The notes: generated by a model from the sequence alone, not told the origin. Shown: positions 8,127-17,151, counted from the first letter of the stretch. The stretch is 64,000 bases of DNA from JBICHN01 sp043101845 (GCA_043101845.1 JBICHN010000001.1:62001-126000), one strand, 5' to 3'. A program made the numbers and translations.

Positions 8127-10313
8127 ATGAACCGCGGGTATGAACACGATCCGGCCCATGTCGTTCCCGCCGGGGGGACCACGCGCGCCGATCACGAGCC
8201 GGATGCGGAATCACCTGAGCCCCGGTTCCTCAACCGCGAACTCACCTGGCTCGAATTCAACAAGCGGGTGCTCCATGAAGCGCAGGATGAGCGGACCCCC
8301 CTTCTCGAGCGTGTCCGGTTCCTGAGCATCTTCACTTCGAACCTCGACGAGTTCTTCATGAAGCGCGTCGGCGGCCTCAAGCGTCAGGTCGCGGTCGGCG
8401 TCGCCACGCGCACGCTTGACGGGATGACGCCGAGCGAACAACTCGCGGCCATTCGCGAGGCGGCGCTTCCTCTTCTCGCCGCTCAAGCGTCCTGCTTCAC
8501 CGATGACATCCGCCCGGCGCTCGCCGAAGAGGACATTCACCTCCTCGGTTGGGACGAGATTACCGACGCCGAACGGGAATGGGCGACCGTCTACTTTCGC
8601 GAGCGTGTGTATCCGGTCCTGACGCCTCTCGCCGTCGACCCGGGCCATCCCTTTCCCTTCATCTCGAACCTCTCGCTGTCGCTCGGCGTGCTGCTTCGGC
8701 ATCCGGAGCGCGACGAGAAGCTCTTCGCTCGCGTCAAGGTGCCCGAAGTGCTCGCCCGCTGGATCCGTCTGCCGTCCGACGGCGGTCATCGCTTCCTTCG
8801 TCTCGTCGAACTCATCCGCCACAACCTCTCGGACCTCTTCACGAACATGGAAGTTCTCGAGGTCATGCAGTTCCGGCTCACGCGGAACGCCGACATGAAG
8901 CGGGACGAGGAAGACGCGGACGATCTCCTGTCGCTCATCGAAGAGGAAGTGCGTCAGCGTCGCTTCGAACGCGTGGTTCGACTCGAGCATGGCCCGGACC
9001 CGGACCCCTGGATGCTCAAGTTTCTCATGAACGAGCTCAATCTCGAGCCGTCCGATGTGTATGAGCTTCCCGTCGAGGTCGACTACAGCGGACTGAAGCC
9101 GATCGCGGATCTGAATCTTCCCGAACTCTCGTATCGACCGTGGAATCCGATCATGCCGCCGGCCTTCGCGGATGAGGAGACGGATGTCTTCAGCGTGATC
9201 CGCAATGGTGATGTGCTCGTTCATCATCCGTACGAGAACTTCAGCGCGAGTGTCGAACGCTTCATGCGCGCCGCGGCGAGCGATCCCAATGTGCTGGCGA
9301 TCAAGATGACGATGTATCGGACGGGTGATGACAGCCCGTTCATCCACACGCTCATCCGGGCGGCGGAGGCCGGCAAACAAGTCGTCTGCGTCGTCGAACT
9401 CAAGGCCCGGTTCGACGAAGAGCGAAACATCTATGTCGCGCAGGCGCTTGAAGAGGCCGGCGTGCATGTCGTGTACGGCCTCGTCGGGCTCAAGACGCAT
9501 GCGAAGACGGTGCTCGTCGTGCGCAAAGAGGCGGACGGCGTGCGGTGTTACGCGCACATCGGAACCGGGAATTACCATGTGCAGACGGCGAAGCTCTATA
9601 CGGACCTCGGCCTCTTTACCGCTCGCCGCGAGATGACGAATGAGATCGTTGAGCTGTTCAATCATCTCACAGGCCGTTCGCTCATGAACGACTCGGAGTT
9701 CCTGCTCGTCGCCCCGCTCAACATGAAGCGGCGATTCCTCGCGATGATCGAGCGCGAGGTCGAACACCATCACGCTGGACGCCCCGCCCGGATCACGGCG
9801 AAGATGAACAGTCTCGAAGATCGCGAGATCTGCGAAGCGCTCTACGCCGCCTCGCAGGCGGGGTTACCGATCGACCTCATCGTTCGCGGGTTCTGTGCGC
9901 TCCGACCCGGCGTGCCCGGACTGAGTGAAACGATCCGGGTGACCTCCATCATCGGCCGGTTTCTCGAGCACTCGAGGATTTACCACTTCCAGAACGGCGC
10001 CGGAGACCCGCTCGACGGCGAGTTCTTCTTCGGTTCCGCGGACTGGATGTATCGAAACCTCCACAATCGGGTCGAGGTCGTCGCCCCGATCATCGATCGA
10101 TCTCTTCGCGTACGCGTATGGGAGGCGTTGCAGATCGGCCTGGACGATCGACGCCAGACCTGGGTCATGCAGCCCGACGGCTCCTATGTCCAATGCGACC
10201 CCGGGTCCGACGACGAAGCGATCGGCGTGCATGAGCGCCTCATGCGGCTCGCGGAACGACGGATCGCCGAGGCCGTCGAGGGCCAGATCAAGCCGTCTCA
10301 TCCCGGGCGTTGA
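8127..10313 (+). CDS. ppk1: Polyphosphate kinase 1
   Basis: Makes inorganic polyphosphate from the gamma-phosphate of ATP, reversibly. At 728 aa it is a full-length PPK1. FLNRELTWLEFNKRVL near residue 35 marks the N domain and SNLDEFFMKRVGGLKRQV the head domain. The phosphohistidine motif HIGTGNYH is near residue 477, ahead of YTDLGLFTA. The C2 domain holds GFCALRPGVPGLSE and FFGSADWMYRNLHNRVEV. I chose ATG 8127 because GGAG lies 10 nt upstream; a TTG at 8097 is the only earlier in-frame option. The opposing Ppx/GppA-like gene is divergent. Confidence 0.96.
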   Translation: MNRGYEHDPAHVVPAGGTTRADHEPDAESPEPRFLNRELTWLEFNKRVLHEAQDERTPLLERVRFLSIFTSNLDEFFMKRVGGLKRQVAVGVATRTLDGMTPSEQLAAIREAALPLLAAQASCFTDDIRPALAEEDIHLLGWDEITDAEREWATVYFRERVYPVLTPLAVDPGHPFPFISNLSLSLGVLLRHPERDEKLFARVKVPEVLARWIRLPSDGGHRFLRLVELIRHNLSDLFTNMEVLEVMQFRLTRNADMKRDEEDADDLLSLIEEEVRQRRFERVVRLEHGPDPDPWMLKFLMNELNLEPSDVYELPVEVDYSGLKPIADLNLPELSYRPWNPIMPPAFADEETDVFSVIRNGDVLVHHPYENFSASVERFMRAAASDPNVLAIKMTMYRTGDDSPFIHTLIRAAEAGKQVVCVVELKARFDEERNIYVAQALEEAGVHVVYGLVGLKTHAKTVLVVRKEADGVRCYAHIGTGNYHVQTAKLYTDLGLFTARREMTNEIVELFNHLTGRSLMNDSEFLLVAPLNMKRRFLAMIEREVEHHHAGRPARITAKMNSLEDREICEALYAASQAGLPIDLIVRGFCALRPGVPGLSETIRVTSIIGRFLEHSRIYHFQNGAGDPLDGEFFFGSADWMYRNLHNRVEVVAPIIDRSLRVRVWEALQIGLDDRRQTWVMQPDGSYVQCDPGSDDEAIGVHERLMRLAERRIAEAVEGQIKPSHPGR

Positions 10314-10409
10314 ATCGCCAGTCTTGATCCCGGGCGTCTATACCGTGAGAATGAACTGGACGGACGGACGCGACGACTCTTCGGCGCGGTCCGGCCGGGG
10401 GGAGACCGC

Positions 10410-11114
10410 ATGACTACCAGTGAAGAACGATTGCCCATCGGCGCCGCGTCCGAACTCGAAGGTCGAGTCCGCCTGGTCGCGCAGATCGCTCGAGGCATCG
10501 CGCACGATCTCGGCAACCTGCTCCTGCCCAGTCGTGATCGGCTGAAGGAACTCGACGAGATCGAAGCGGTCCCCGCGACACTTCGTCGCGATGTCGGTCG
10601 CGCGGGAATGATCCTCGACCATCTCGATTCGATTCGCATGAGTTGGCGTCGACTCGTCGCCGCCGAAGCGATCGACCATGAGGATGAGCCCATCACCGAG
10701 TTGAACGCGTGGTGGGGTGAGGTGCGCAGCGCCATGCGCTCGGTGCTTCCCGCGGGCAGCGTAATCGACGCGAACCTGACCGCGGAGGAGGATGAACGAA
10801 CGGTCGCGGCGCCCGCCTCCGCCCTTACCCGCACGACGCTCGGATACTTCCTCGATTGCGGCTACGGCCACGATGATCCGATCAGGCTCACGATCCGCGC
10901 CGACGAAGATCATGACGCCGACGATGGCGTGCGTCTCGTGCGAATCGACTTCTCGGCGACGAGCCGCCGCTTCGGAACCACGGATGACGAACAGCCCCGC
11001 CGGTGGAGCGACGAAGCGATCGCCTTCGCCCGACGCACCGTAGAAGTCTTCGACGCGTCGGTGGAAACCTTCGAAGATGGACTCCGCGCGCGAGTCTCGC
11101 TTCCGCTCGTCTAG
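10410..11114 (+). CDS. Histidine-kinase-like protein with H-box but degenerate ATPase region
   Basis: A 234-aa soluble protein. Residues 22-40 carry RLVAQIARGIAHDLGNLLLP, a good match to the phospho-acceptor H-box of hybrid sensor kinases (GIAHDxxNLL), with His32 and Asn36. The following helix pair resembles a DHp hairpin. The C-terminal half should be the HATPase domain, yet I find no N-box and no clear GxGxG lid. It may therefore be a histidine phosphotransfer or scaffold protein rather than an active kinase (inference). A GGGGGGAG Shine-Dalgarno precedes the ATG. It follows ppk1 by 96 nt, and co-transcription is possible. Confidence 0.6.
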   Translation: MTTSEERLPIGAASELEGRVRLVAQIARGIAHDLGNLLLPSRDRLKELDEIEAVPATLRRDVGRAGMILDHLDSIRMSWRRLVAAEAIDHEDEPITELNAWWGEVRSAMRSVLPAGSVIDANLTAEEDERTVAAPASALTRTTLGYFLDCGYGHDDPIRLTIRADEDHDADDGVRLVRIDFSATSRRFGTTDDEQPRRWSDEAIAFARRTVEVFDASVETFEDGLRARVSLPLV

Positions 11115-11184
11115 ACACGCTCCGCGACCCCGTGCGGCGGTGGACATGGCGCGCGGCTCGACCTATTTTCAGACTCGGTTCAAA

Positions 11185-11267
11185 GGGCGGGTGCCCGAGC
11201 GGCCAAAGGGGGCAGGCTGTAAACCTGCTGGCGTATGCCTTCGGGGGTTCGAATCCCTCCCCGCCCA
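11185..11267 (+). tRNA. tRNA-Tyr (anticodon GTA)
   Basis: An 83-nt class II tRNA with a long variable arm. The acceptor GGGCGGG (11185-11191) pairs with CCCGCCC (11260-11266), followed by discriminator A. The anticodon arm is GCAGGCTGTAAACCTGC with anticodon GTA. The variable arm lies around GGCGTATGCC and the T loop is GGTTCGAATCC. CCA is not encoded. Confidence 0.95.
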
Positions 11268-11300
11268 TTTGCATCTGAGGCGCCACCGAGACGCGTCGGA

Positions 11301-11714
11301 TTACGCGACCCGTCGGCCTCCCGATCGAGCGGGAACCGGAAACGGAATCGGCGCCGGCGCTTCGTACGACCCCGGCTCATCGGCTTCGATGAGCCACGCG
11401 TCAGCCGTCGCGACCGGTGTCACGCGGAGTGGCCTTGGCGAAATCACCACCCGGCTGACCCACGCGCCGAACGAATTGAGTTCGACTCCACTCGCGGCGA
11501 AATCGGCGAGCCAGTCCCGGCGATCGACGAGATACTGGAATCGGAAATCGCCCGCCGGCAAGGCGAGTCGCAGACGCCACCATCCGTCATCCGTCCGATT
11601 GAGCGTGTGGCTCGTCCGTGACCAACCGTTGAATTCTCCACTGACGGCGACATGACGCGCATCCGGCAGATAGATCTGAAAGGTGACCGTCCCATCCGCT
11701 TCATTCGTGACCAT
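11301..11714 (-). CDS. Stand-alone CBM48/E-set (glycogen-binding-like) protein
   Basis: A 137-aa protein that is nearly all one immunoglobulin-like E-set domain of the CBM48/AMPK-beta type. It has VTFQIYLPDARHVAVSGEFN, then GWSRTSHTLNRTDDGWWRLRL, then LPAGDFRFQYLVDRRDW. The FNGW tryptophan and a second Trp in RRDW match the two sugar-stacking positions of AMPK-beta, but the usual lysine of YKF is Gln here. No signal peptide is seen, so it is probably cytoplasmic. GGAG lies 9 nt before the ATG. A related domain is fused to ParA at 23299-24783. The ligand (glycogen, other glucan, or protein) is unknown. Confidence 0.75.
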   Translation of the reverse strand: MVTNEADGTVTFQIYLPDARHVAVSGEFNGWSRTSHTLNRTDDGWWRLRLALPAGDFRFQYLVDRRDWLADFAASGVELNSFGAWVSRVVISPRPLRVTPVATADAWLIEADEPGSYEAPAPIPFPVPARSGGRRVA

Positions 11715-11732
11715 GACGCCGCTCCGTGTGAA

Positions 11733-13493
11733 TTGCGTCGCCGGCCGGCCGACCGGCGTTCGCCTTGGGCGTTATCGGCGGTCACGGCGGCGCTCTTTCT
11801 TATGACGACCTCGTTTTCGTGCGAAAGCTCGCGATCGAGTCCGAACCCCGCGGCGATCGGTCGTTCCGAGCAATCCGCGGCACTCGAGGTCGCGCCCGAG
11901 GCCGTGCTCGCCTTTCCCGGCGAGCCGCTCGTTTTCCCGGTGACACGGTCGCCCTCGACGAGCGACGCTCCAGTGACCGCGCGCGTGCAAACCCCGGGAG
12001 GCGAACTGGGCGTGGCCAGCGTGCGGTGGATACGCGTCGAACGCGACGATCTCTGGCCAGCTCAACGCGATGCGGCGCCGTTTTCGCTTCCGTGGACCGA
12101 ACGCCCGGTGTCGTATCGTGAGTTCGGAGAGGACGCGCCGGCTGACGCAAATGGAATCGGCCTTGTCGAGCCGAATGAGGTCTCGCTTGGCGGTGGATCG
12201 ATCGAGGTCGAGGGCATGGAAATCGAGGTCCGGCTGTTTGCCAGACCGTCGTCCGACCTCGGCTCCGGTGTCGACTGGATCTGTGGTTCGACCCGACGCT
12301 GGCCAGATCCGGAGGCGCCGCTCGAGGCCTTCCGCCGGCGTCTTCTCATGAACCATGGGATGGGCGACGCGACGCCCGAGTTCGCGCCGACACCGCTCCT
12401 CGGCACGCTTGCGAGGCACAACGCGCTCCGCTGGTCGCTGGGACTCGAGGGACTCCGGAGCGCCTCTGACGGCGCCGCCGACGCCATCGAAGAGGCCTTG
12501 ACGCGACGCTGTCGCGATGGAGCGGTCGAGTTCGCCGCCTGGGTCGTCGATCCAAGCTCGCTGAGCCAGCTCGAAGCGATTCTCGTCGGTCGACGGCCCG
12601 GCGAAGCCTCCGTCGCCAAGGCGCAGGCGGCGCTCGCATGGCTCGATGATCAAGAGAATGTGGTCGTCTCGGTCGATTCAGACGCCGGAGCGCGCGTGTC
12701 GCTGGGGGTGACGAACCTCTCGCATCGTCCGGCGACCTATTCGATCGAATGGATCGGAGCCGACCAGCCGGCGGTCCCGCTCGAAGTGTCTCCGTTTCGG
12801 CACTCCCGGGTCGAGCTCGACCGGCCCCGCGATCGGCGCGCGGCGGAGCTTCGCGTGACCGGCGCCGGCGGGTCTTCCCGCGCTACGGTCGGCCCCCCCG
12901 CCCTGACCGTTCGTCCGCCCGGCATGACGATCAGCCGCTTCGTTGAGGCGTGGCGGCTCGAGACATGGATGAAGCGGACTCCGCGTCTCGCGCCGGAAGA
13001 GGTCGCGACACGCGTCGTCATCCGACGCGAAGGTGAACACTGGATTGTGCGCGCCGAGGCCCGTCGGGCGTCGGGAATGAATCCTCCGACGAACGACGAC
13101 GACGCGGTGAACACGGCCCGGGGCCCCGCCGACCTGGTCGGAGTCGAATCCGTGATCTTCTTCGTCGGCCCCTATCGTGATCCCGACCTCGTGATCGCGG
13201 TCACCCCGGACGGCCGCGTTCGGGAATGGACCGGATCATCACTCCAGTCGCCGGTGAAGACTCGGGGTGACGAGACGCTCTGGACCGCGGAAGTTACGCT
13301 TCCAAAGGAAGTTGTCGGAGAAGCCGTCGAGATCGGCTGCATTCGTACCGTCGCGGGATCGCGTATGGCGTGGATGACTCCCTACCCCGCTCTCCCCTGG
13401 CGACTCGATCCCGGGCGCGTCCGGTTTGACCTCACCGCGTGGGAGGCGCTTCCGGGGCACGCCCCGACGGAATCCGCTCCTACGGGCGACTAG
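11733..13493 (+). CDS. Putative lipoprotein of unknown function, about 586 aa
   Basis: Not recognised. From TTG 11733 the N-terminus reads MRRRPADRRSPWALSAVTAALFLMTTSFSC, a basic region, hydrophobic core and lipobox ending in Cys30, typical of a lipoprotein. An in-frame ATG at 11652 would put the hydrophobic core 27 residues deeper and run 63 nt antisense into the neighbouring CBM48 gene, so I prefer the later start, though no Shine-Dalgarno supports either. The mature part is acidic and beta-rich. The C-terminal ~190 residues (from TISRFVEAWRLETWMKRTPRLAPEE) read like a carbohydrate-binding-type beta-sandwich, but I cannot assign it. Likely periplasm-facing. Confidence 0.7.
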   Translation: MRRRPADRRSPWALSAVTAALFLMTTSFSCESSRSSPNPAAIGRSEQSAALEVAPEAVLAFPGEPLVFPVTRSPSTSDAPVTARVQTPGGELGVASVRWIRVERDDLWPAQRDAAPFSLPWTERPVSYREFGEDAPADANGIGLVEPNEVSLGGGSIEVEGMEIEVRLFARPSSDLGSGVDWICGSTRRWPDPEAPLEAFRRRLLMNHGMGDATPEFAPTPLLGTLARHNALRWSLGLEGLRSASDGAADAIEEALTRRCRDGAVEFAAWVVDPSSLSQLEAILVGRRPGEASVAKAQAALAWLDDQENVVVSVDSDAGARVSLGVTNLSHRPATYSIEWIGADQPAVPLEVSPFRHSRVELDRPRDRRAAELRVTGAGGSSRATVGPPALTVRPPGMTISRFVEAWRLETWMKRTPRLAPEEVATRVVIRREGEHWIVRAEARRASGMNPPTNDDDAVNTARGPADLVGVESVIFFVGPYRDPDLVIAVTPDGRVREWTGSSLQSPVKTRGDETLWTAEVTLPKEVVGEAVEIGCIRTVAGSRMAWMTPYPALPWRLDPGRVRFDLTAWEALPGHAPTESAPTGD

Positions 13494-13497
13494 TCTT

Positions 13498-13510
13498 ATT
13501 GTTGAACAAT
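13498..13510. repeat. Perfect AT-rich palindrome ATTGTT-G-AACAAT
   Basis: Six-base arms around one central base, immediately downstream of the stop at 13493 and about 145 nt before the next start. It stands out against the surrounding GC-rich sequence. It could be an operator half-site pair or part of a promoter for the lipoprotein gene at 13656. Nothing in the sequence decides which. Confidence 0.35.
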
Positions 13511-13655
13511 CGACTTGAGTCCGGTCGAATCAAGGGAAGAGAAGGCTCGACGGACTCGTCTTGTCCAAGTGAAAATTCGGGGCGCCGCCAGATCGTTCCT
13601 GTCCCTGGAGCAATAATCCGGCCACGGCGCCCGCCCACTTACTGGAGACCGTTCG

Positions 13656-14069
13656 ATGATTCAATCTCGCCCCGTATGCCGCGAGAGCTTGAAAGTGTGT
13701 TTGACCGTGGCGCTGGCCGTGGGTGTCCTCATCGCCTCACCGGGCTGCATTGTGACCGGGAGTCGAACCGTGGAAGTCGAGGGGAAGCGGGTAAGCGCCT
13801 TCAGTCTCGAGCAACTCGAGAAGGGCGTGACGACGGAGGACTGGGTGCTCGCCGCATTCGGTGAGCCAAGCCGCCGCGAACTCGTGGCGGCCGACGACAC
13901 GAATGAGAATTGCGAAATCTGGCGGTATGACTGGGTCCGTCGGGAGAAGAGTTCGGGCGCCGTCCTTCTCATCTTCGCCGGATCCGAACGAACCGAAGAG
14001 TCCGAGTCGACCTTCATCGAATTTACGGATGGCGTGGTCAGTGGCTACTGGACTGAGACGAACAGCTGA
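13656..14069 (+). CDS. Small lipoprotein, SmpA/BamE-like fold
   Basis: A 137-aa lipoprotein: the signal sequence LKVCLTVALAVGVLIASPGC ends in a lipobox Cys at about residue 31. The mature part starts with FSLEQLEKGVTTEDWVLAAFGEPS, the L..G.t...v...lG.P pattern of SmpA/BamE and related lipoproteins. It continues with a short beta-sheet (EIWRYDWVRRE, GAVLLIF, STFIEFTDGVVSGYW). In proteobacteria such proteins assist outer-membrane assembly, but here the family link rests on pattern alone. GGAG precedes the ATG by 8-9 nt. A strong terminator follows 33 nt after the stop, so it is probably monocistronic. Confidence 0.8.
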   Translation: MIQSRPVCRESLKVCLTVALAVGVLIASPGCIVTGSRTVEVEGKRVSAFSLEQLEKGVTTEDWVLAAFGEPSRRELVAADDTNENCEIWRYDWVRREKSSGAVLLIFAGSERTEESESTFIEFTDGVVSGYWTETNS

Positions 14070-14102
14070 CGCGTCGACTCAATCATGAAGATTGACATGT
14101 GA

Positions 14103-14130
14103 CCGGGCGCCTTGATGGCGCCCGGTTTTT
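14103..14130 (+). terminator. Rho-independent terminator after the SmpA-like lipoprotein gene
   Basis: A 9-bp perfect stem CCGGGCGCC (14103-14111) / GGCGCCCGG (14117-14125) with a TTGAT loop, followed by TTTTT. It abuts the stop codon of the convergent STAS gene. Confidence 0.9.
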
Positions 14131-14672
14131 CATGCGCGGCGTTGAAGGGCGCGCATGAGATCAGGGGCCTCCTGCTCGTCCTGCTCGATGAGTTCGCCTT
14201 CGCGACCCTCGACCGCGGCGAGCGCGCTCATGACATCGCGACAAATCGGGAAGACGCGATCGAGTTTCGTGAGTCGGAAGAGATATGCGACATTGCGCTG
14301 CGCGTTCACCACCGCCATGCGCACGGGGTGCTTCACCGGATCGCCGCCCGATCGCTTTCCGGCGCGAGGCGCATTCAGCGATGGCTCCTGCATGCTGGTG
14401 AGCGACTCGACCAGCGCCCCGATACAGACCGAGTCCATCAACGCGACATTCTGGAGATCGAGCACGAATCGCCGGGCGCCCTCGCGTCGTACATGCTCGA
14501 GCGCTTCGCGGAGCGACGCGGCAATGTCGTATCCGGCGAGTTCCGAGGTTGTAATCGTCAGAATCACCGTCGCGCCGACTCGTTCCGTCGTCGCGAGTTC
14601 GAGGCGACGACGACGCCGATGGTCCGCCTCGGCGTCGACGCCTGGCGTATCCACCCGCTGATTGATTCGCAT
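14130..14672 (-). CDS. STAS-domain protein (anti-sigma-antagonist type)
   Basis: A 180-aa protein with a STAS domain at about residues 20-160: TVILTITTSELAGYDIAASLREAL, FVLDLQNVALMDSVCIGALVES, and a C-terminal MAVVNAQRNVAYLFRLTKLDRVFPI. The D-S-V-C-I-G segment aligns with the DSSGLG phosphorylation site of SpoIIAA/RsbV, so Ser is available for regulatory phosphorylation. An Arg/Gly/Lys-rich insertion (about residues 95-112) is unusual. ATG 14672 was chosen because GGAGG sits 8 nt upstream; the frame stays open further upstream without family similarity. No partner switch kinase lies nearby. Confidence 0.8.
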   Translation of the reverse strand: MRINQRVDTPGVDAEADHRRRRRLELATTERVGATVILTITTSELAGYDIAASLREALEHVRREGARRFVLDLQNVALMDSVCIGALVESLTSMQEPSLNAPRAGKRSGGDPVKHPVRMAVVNAQRNVAYLFRLTKLDRVFPICRDVMSALAAVEGREGELIEQDEQEAPDLMRALQRRA

Positions 14673-14852
14673 TCCCTGCCTCCGCGCGCGGCGTCGAGCG
14701 CCACGCCGTGTCATTCCCGGTCGACCACGCCACATGGCGCGTTCGTCCGGTATTCGTCGACGGGAGGCGTCGGAGACTGAATGAAGGGGATTCGTGTCCG
14801 ACGAAAATCGGACCATCTGTATCGGGCGTAGCGTTCGTGCGCGGCGCGACGA

Positions 14853-15146
14853 TTAGAGGAGTCGGCGACGGGCCAGGGGTCGGGCCTGAAGACGCGGGGC
14901 GTCGTCCGAGGATGAATCGCCGCCGATCGGCTGGTCGGTCGACTCGTTCCGGCGAACTTCCTCGTGGGACGATTCGGCCCGCCCGTTCGCCTCACGCGAC
15001 GGGAGCGTCCGCGGCGTCTCCTGCGAGACGGACGGAGAAGGCTCGTTCTCCTGCGCCAAACGGTCTTCGCGGGCTCGATCAATCGATCCCTCGAGCATGC
15101 GGATGAACGGCTTGATGCGATCAACGACATTCCGGTCTGACGACAT
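14853..15146 (-). CDS. Small hypothetical protein, hydrophilic, 97 aa
   Basis: Not recognised. ATG 15146 with GGAG 9 nt upstream gives a charged protein. A short helical start (NVVDRIKPFIRMLEGSIDRAREDRL) is followed by a long Ser/Glu/Pro-rich, probably disordered tail ending in an Arg-rich cluster (RPLARRRLL). The overall look is that of a small regulatory or chaperone-like protein, but nothing specific supports a function. It is divergent from the sugar ABC operon. Confidence 0.45.
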   Translation of the reverse strand: MSSDRNVVDRIKPFIRMLEGSIDRAREDRLAQENEPSPSVSQETPRTLPSREANGRAESSHEEVRRNESTDQPIGGDSSSDDAPRLQARPLARRRLL

Positions 15147-15348
15147 GGGCTCAATCTCCGTGGGAACGACCGGACTATCGGATGAATTCCGAAGTGAAAT
15201 AAGCGCGGTCATGCCAATTGAGCGGCCCGCGATGGTTGCCGCAACGCGGTCAGGTCCGGTATCGTCCTCACCGCATTGATCGAGCCGATATCCGGACGCC
15301 GCGCGGCGGTTATGCGGACGACCGCCCTGCATTTCCCGGGAGCCCAAC

Positions 15349-17151
15349 CTGAAACGGCTGGTGGTCATTCTCATTCTCGTCTGGAGCGGAATGACGCTTC
15401 TGGGCGTGTGGTATGTGCGGCCCGTCCGCCACGCCGACCGCGGCGTGATCACCGCGTTCTGGGAGATGAGCGACCTGGAGCGCGTCGCGTCAATGGAAGC
15501 CGACTACCGCGCGTGGCACGAGGCGCGGTTTGCGGAATCTCCTCCGCCCTGGCGCGGGCTTCCCGGCCGCTCCGTCGAGGACTCAACGAGGCTCGAACAA
15601 GAGTCGCGCTTCCGATCGTGGTACAACGAGCATCAGGATGAGCCGCTCTCCGCCATCCCTCGGCTCGTCTGGGCGACCGACGACAATCCGGCCCGCCGGA
15701 TTCAGATCCAGCTCTTCCGACGGTGGCATCTCGAGCAGTACGGCGAGCCAATCGATGTGATCACCGACCCGGGAAGCCGTGACACGCGCACGAACAGCGT
15801 GACGAAGCCGATCGTCCAATCGATCGGCGGCGCCGGCGCCGACCTCATCGAGTCCTACGGGCCGCAGATGTTGCGCGCGCTCGTCGATTCCGGAATCGCG
15901 CTCGATGTGACGGACCTCGCGCGCGAGCAGGGGTTCGAGTACACCCGGTGTTTCGACGCGTCGCACTCGAGTTTCTGCAAAGACGGCCGGCAATACGGCT
16001 TTCCCGCGAATGTCGGTTACACCGTGCTCTTCTACCACAAGGATCTCTTTGAGCAGGCGGGACTCGAAGCGCCGACCGGCGGGTGGTCGTTCGACACCCT
16101 GGTCGAATACGGCGAAAAGCTCGCCGTGGAGTCGCCGGACATCCCCGGCGGAAAGCGCTGGGCGATCGTCGGGCTCCATCCGTGGCCGGTGTCCTTATCG
16201 AACGGCGCCCGATTCTTCAGCGACGATGGAACGCGGAGCGTTTTCAACTCAAGCGACGCGGTCGAATCGTTTCGAGCCATTCAAGACCTCATGTACGAGC
16301 ACCGCATCATGCCGTCGCCTTCGGATACGGCGAGTATGGCCGCGGCGGGCGGATTCACGGGCGGCGGAGACAATCCTCTCTATTTCTCCGCCAAGCTCAC
16401 CGCGATGACCATCGGCGGACGCTGGGAATATGTCACCTACGCCGAATCGAATTATGTGCGCGTGATCCGACCGGCCCTGCGCCGTCGAGCCGCAGGCGCG
16501 ACGAGTTCCGAGGAGCTTGAGCGAATCGACCGCATTCTCGCCGTTCTCGATCGCGATGTCCTCATCCCGCTTGCCGCGTCAGACTACGACTACATTCGCG
16601 AAGTATTGACCGACGACGATCGGTCACAGTTGCTCCGCATTGGCGTCGCGCATGTGCCGACGATCGACGGCCGGATCAAGTACACCGATGTCGGAGCGCG
16701 TGTCGCGCTGATCAATCGAAAGTCGAACCAGCGCGAGTATGCGATCCGTTTCCTCCGGTTTCTCGCCTCGGAGTCGTACAACGAGCAGATCAACCAGACC
16801 TTCGATTCGATCTGTGGCGTCATCGAGTACTGTGTCGACGCCGACGGAATCTCGGGTCCGCCTCAGCCGCTTCCGGGTCTCGAGTCGTTCGACTCGCCGG
16901 TGTTTGTCGAAGCCATGGACGGCGCCGAGAGCCAGCAATTGAGCCCGTACATCGGGCCTGAACGGCTCGGCTTTCTCGCGGGCCAGGTCATGGATCAGCT
17001 CATGAACGGCCGGCTCACTCCGACCGAAGCGGCGCGACTGATTGAAGATCGCGTCAATCGCCAGATCGATGCGAATGTGGCGCGCGACGAAGCGTTGCGA
17101 CTCGACTTTACCCGGGCGATGGAGGACTCCGCCGGGGGGTTCGATCAATGA
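15349..17151 (+). CDS. Sugar ABC transporter, family 1 extracellular solute-binding protein
   Basis: First gene of a four-gene importer. About 600 aa, far longer than the usual 400-450, with an N-terminal membrane anchor/signal and no lipobox. Binding-protein features include SIGGAGADLIESYGPQMLRALVDSGIALDV, NVGYTVLFYHKDLFEQAGLEAPTGGWSFDTL and MTIGGRWEYVTYAE. I place the start at CTG 15349: GGGAG (15338-15342) lies 6 nt upstream and the start gives MKRLVVILILVWSGM, a normal positively charged signal. The alternative GTG 15361 is 18 nt from that site and removes the Lys-Arg. The stop overlaps the next ATG by 4 nt (ATGA), showing translational coupling. Confidence 0.88.
   Translation: MKRLVVILILVWSGMTLLGVWYVRPVRHADRGVITAFWEMSDLERVASMEADYRAWHEARFAESPPPWRGLPGRSVEDSTRLEQESRFRSWYNEHQDEPLSAIPRLVWATDDNPARRIQIQLFRRWHLEQYGEPIDVITDPGSRDTRTNSVTKPIVQSIGGAGADLIESYGPQMLRALVDSGIALDVTDLAREQGFEYTRCFDASHSSFCKDGRQYGFPANVGYTVLFYHKDLFEQAGLEAPTGGWSFDTLVEYGEKLAVESPDIPGGKRWAIVGLHPWPVSLSNGARFFSDDGTRSVFNSSDAVESFRAIQDLMYEHRIMPSPSDTASMAAAGGFTGGGDNPLYFSAKLTAMTIGGRWEYVTYAESNYVRVIRPALRRRAAGATSSEELERIDRILAVLDRDVLIPLAASDYDYIREVLTDDDRSQLLRIGVAHVPTIDGRIKYTDVGARVALINRKSNQREYAIRFLRFLASESYNEQINQTFDSICGVIEYCVDADGISGPPQPLPGLESFDSPVFVEAMDGAESQQLSPYIGPERLGFLAGQVMDQLMNGRLTPTEAARLIEDRVNRQIDANVARDEALRLDFTRAMEDSAGGFDQ

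Noticed and set aside
7909..8214. 102-codon upstream extension of the Ppx/GppA gene
   Set aside because: It overlaps the divergent ppk1 start and has no family similarity; the family N-terminus begins at 7908.
8211..9773. Long open frame antisense to ppk1
   Set aside because: Shadow of the ppk1 gene; composition is not protein-like.
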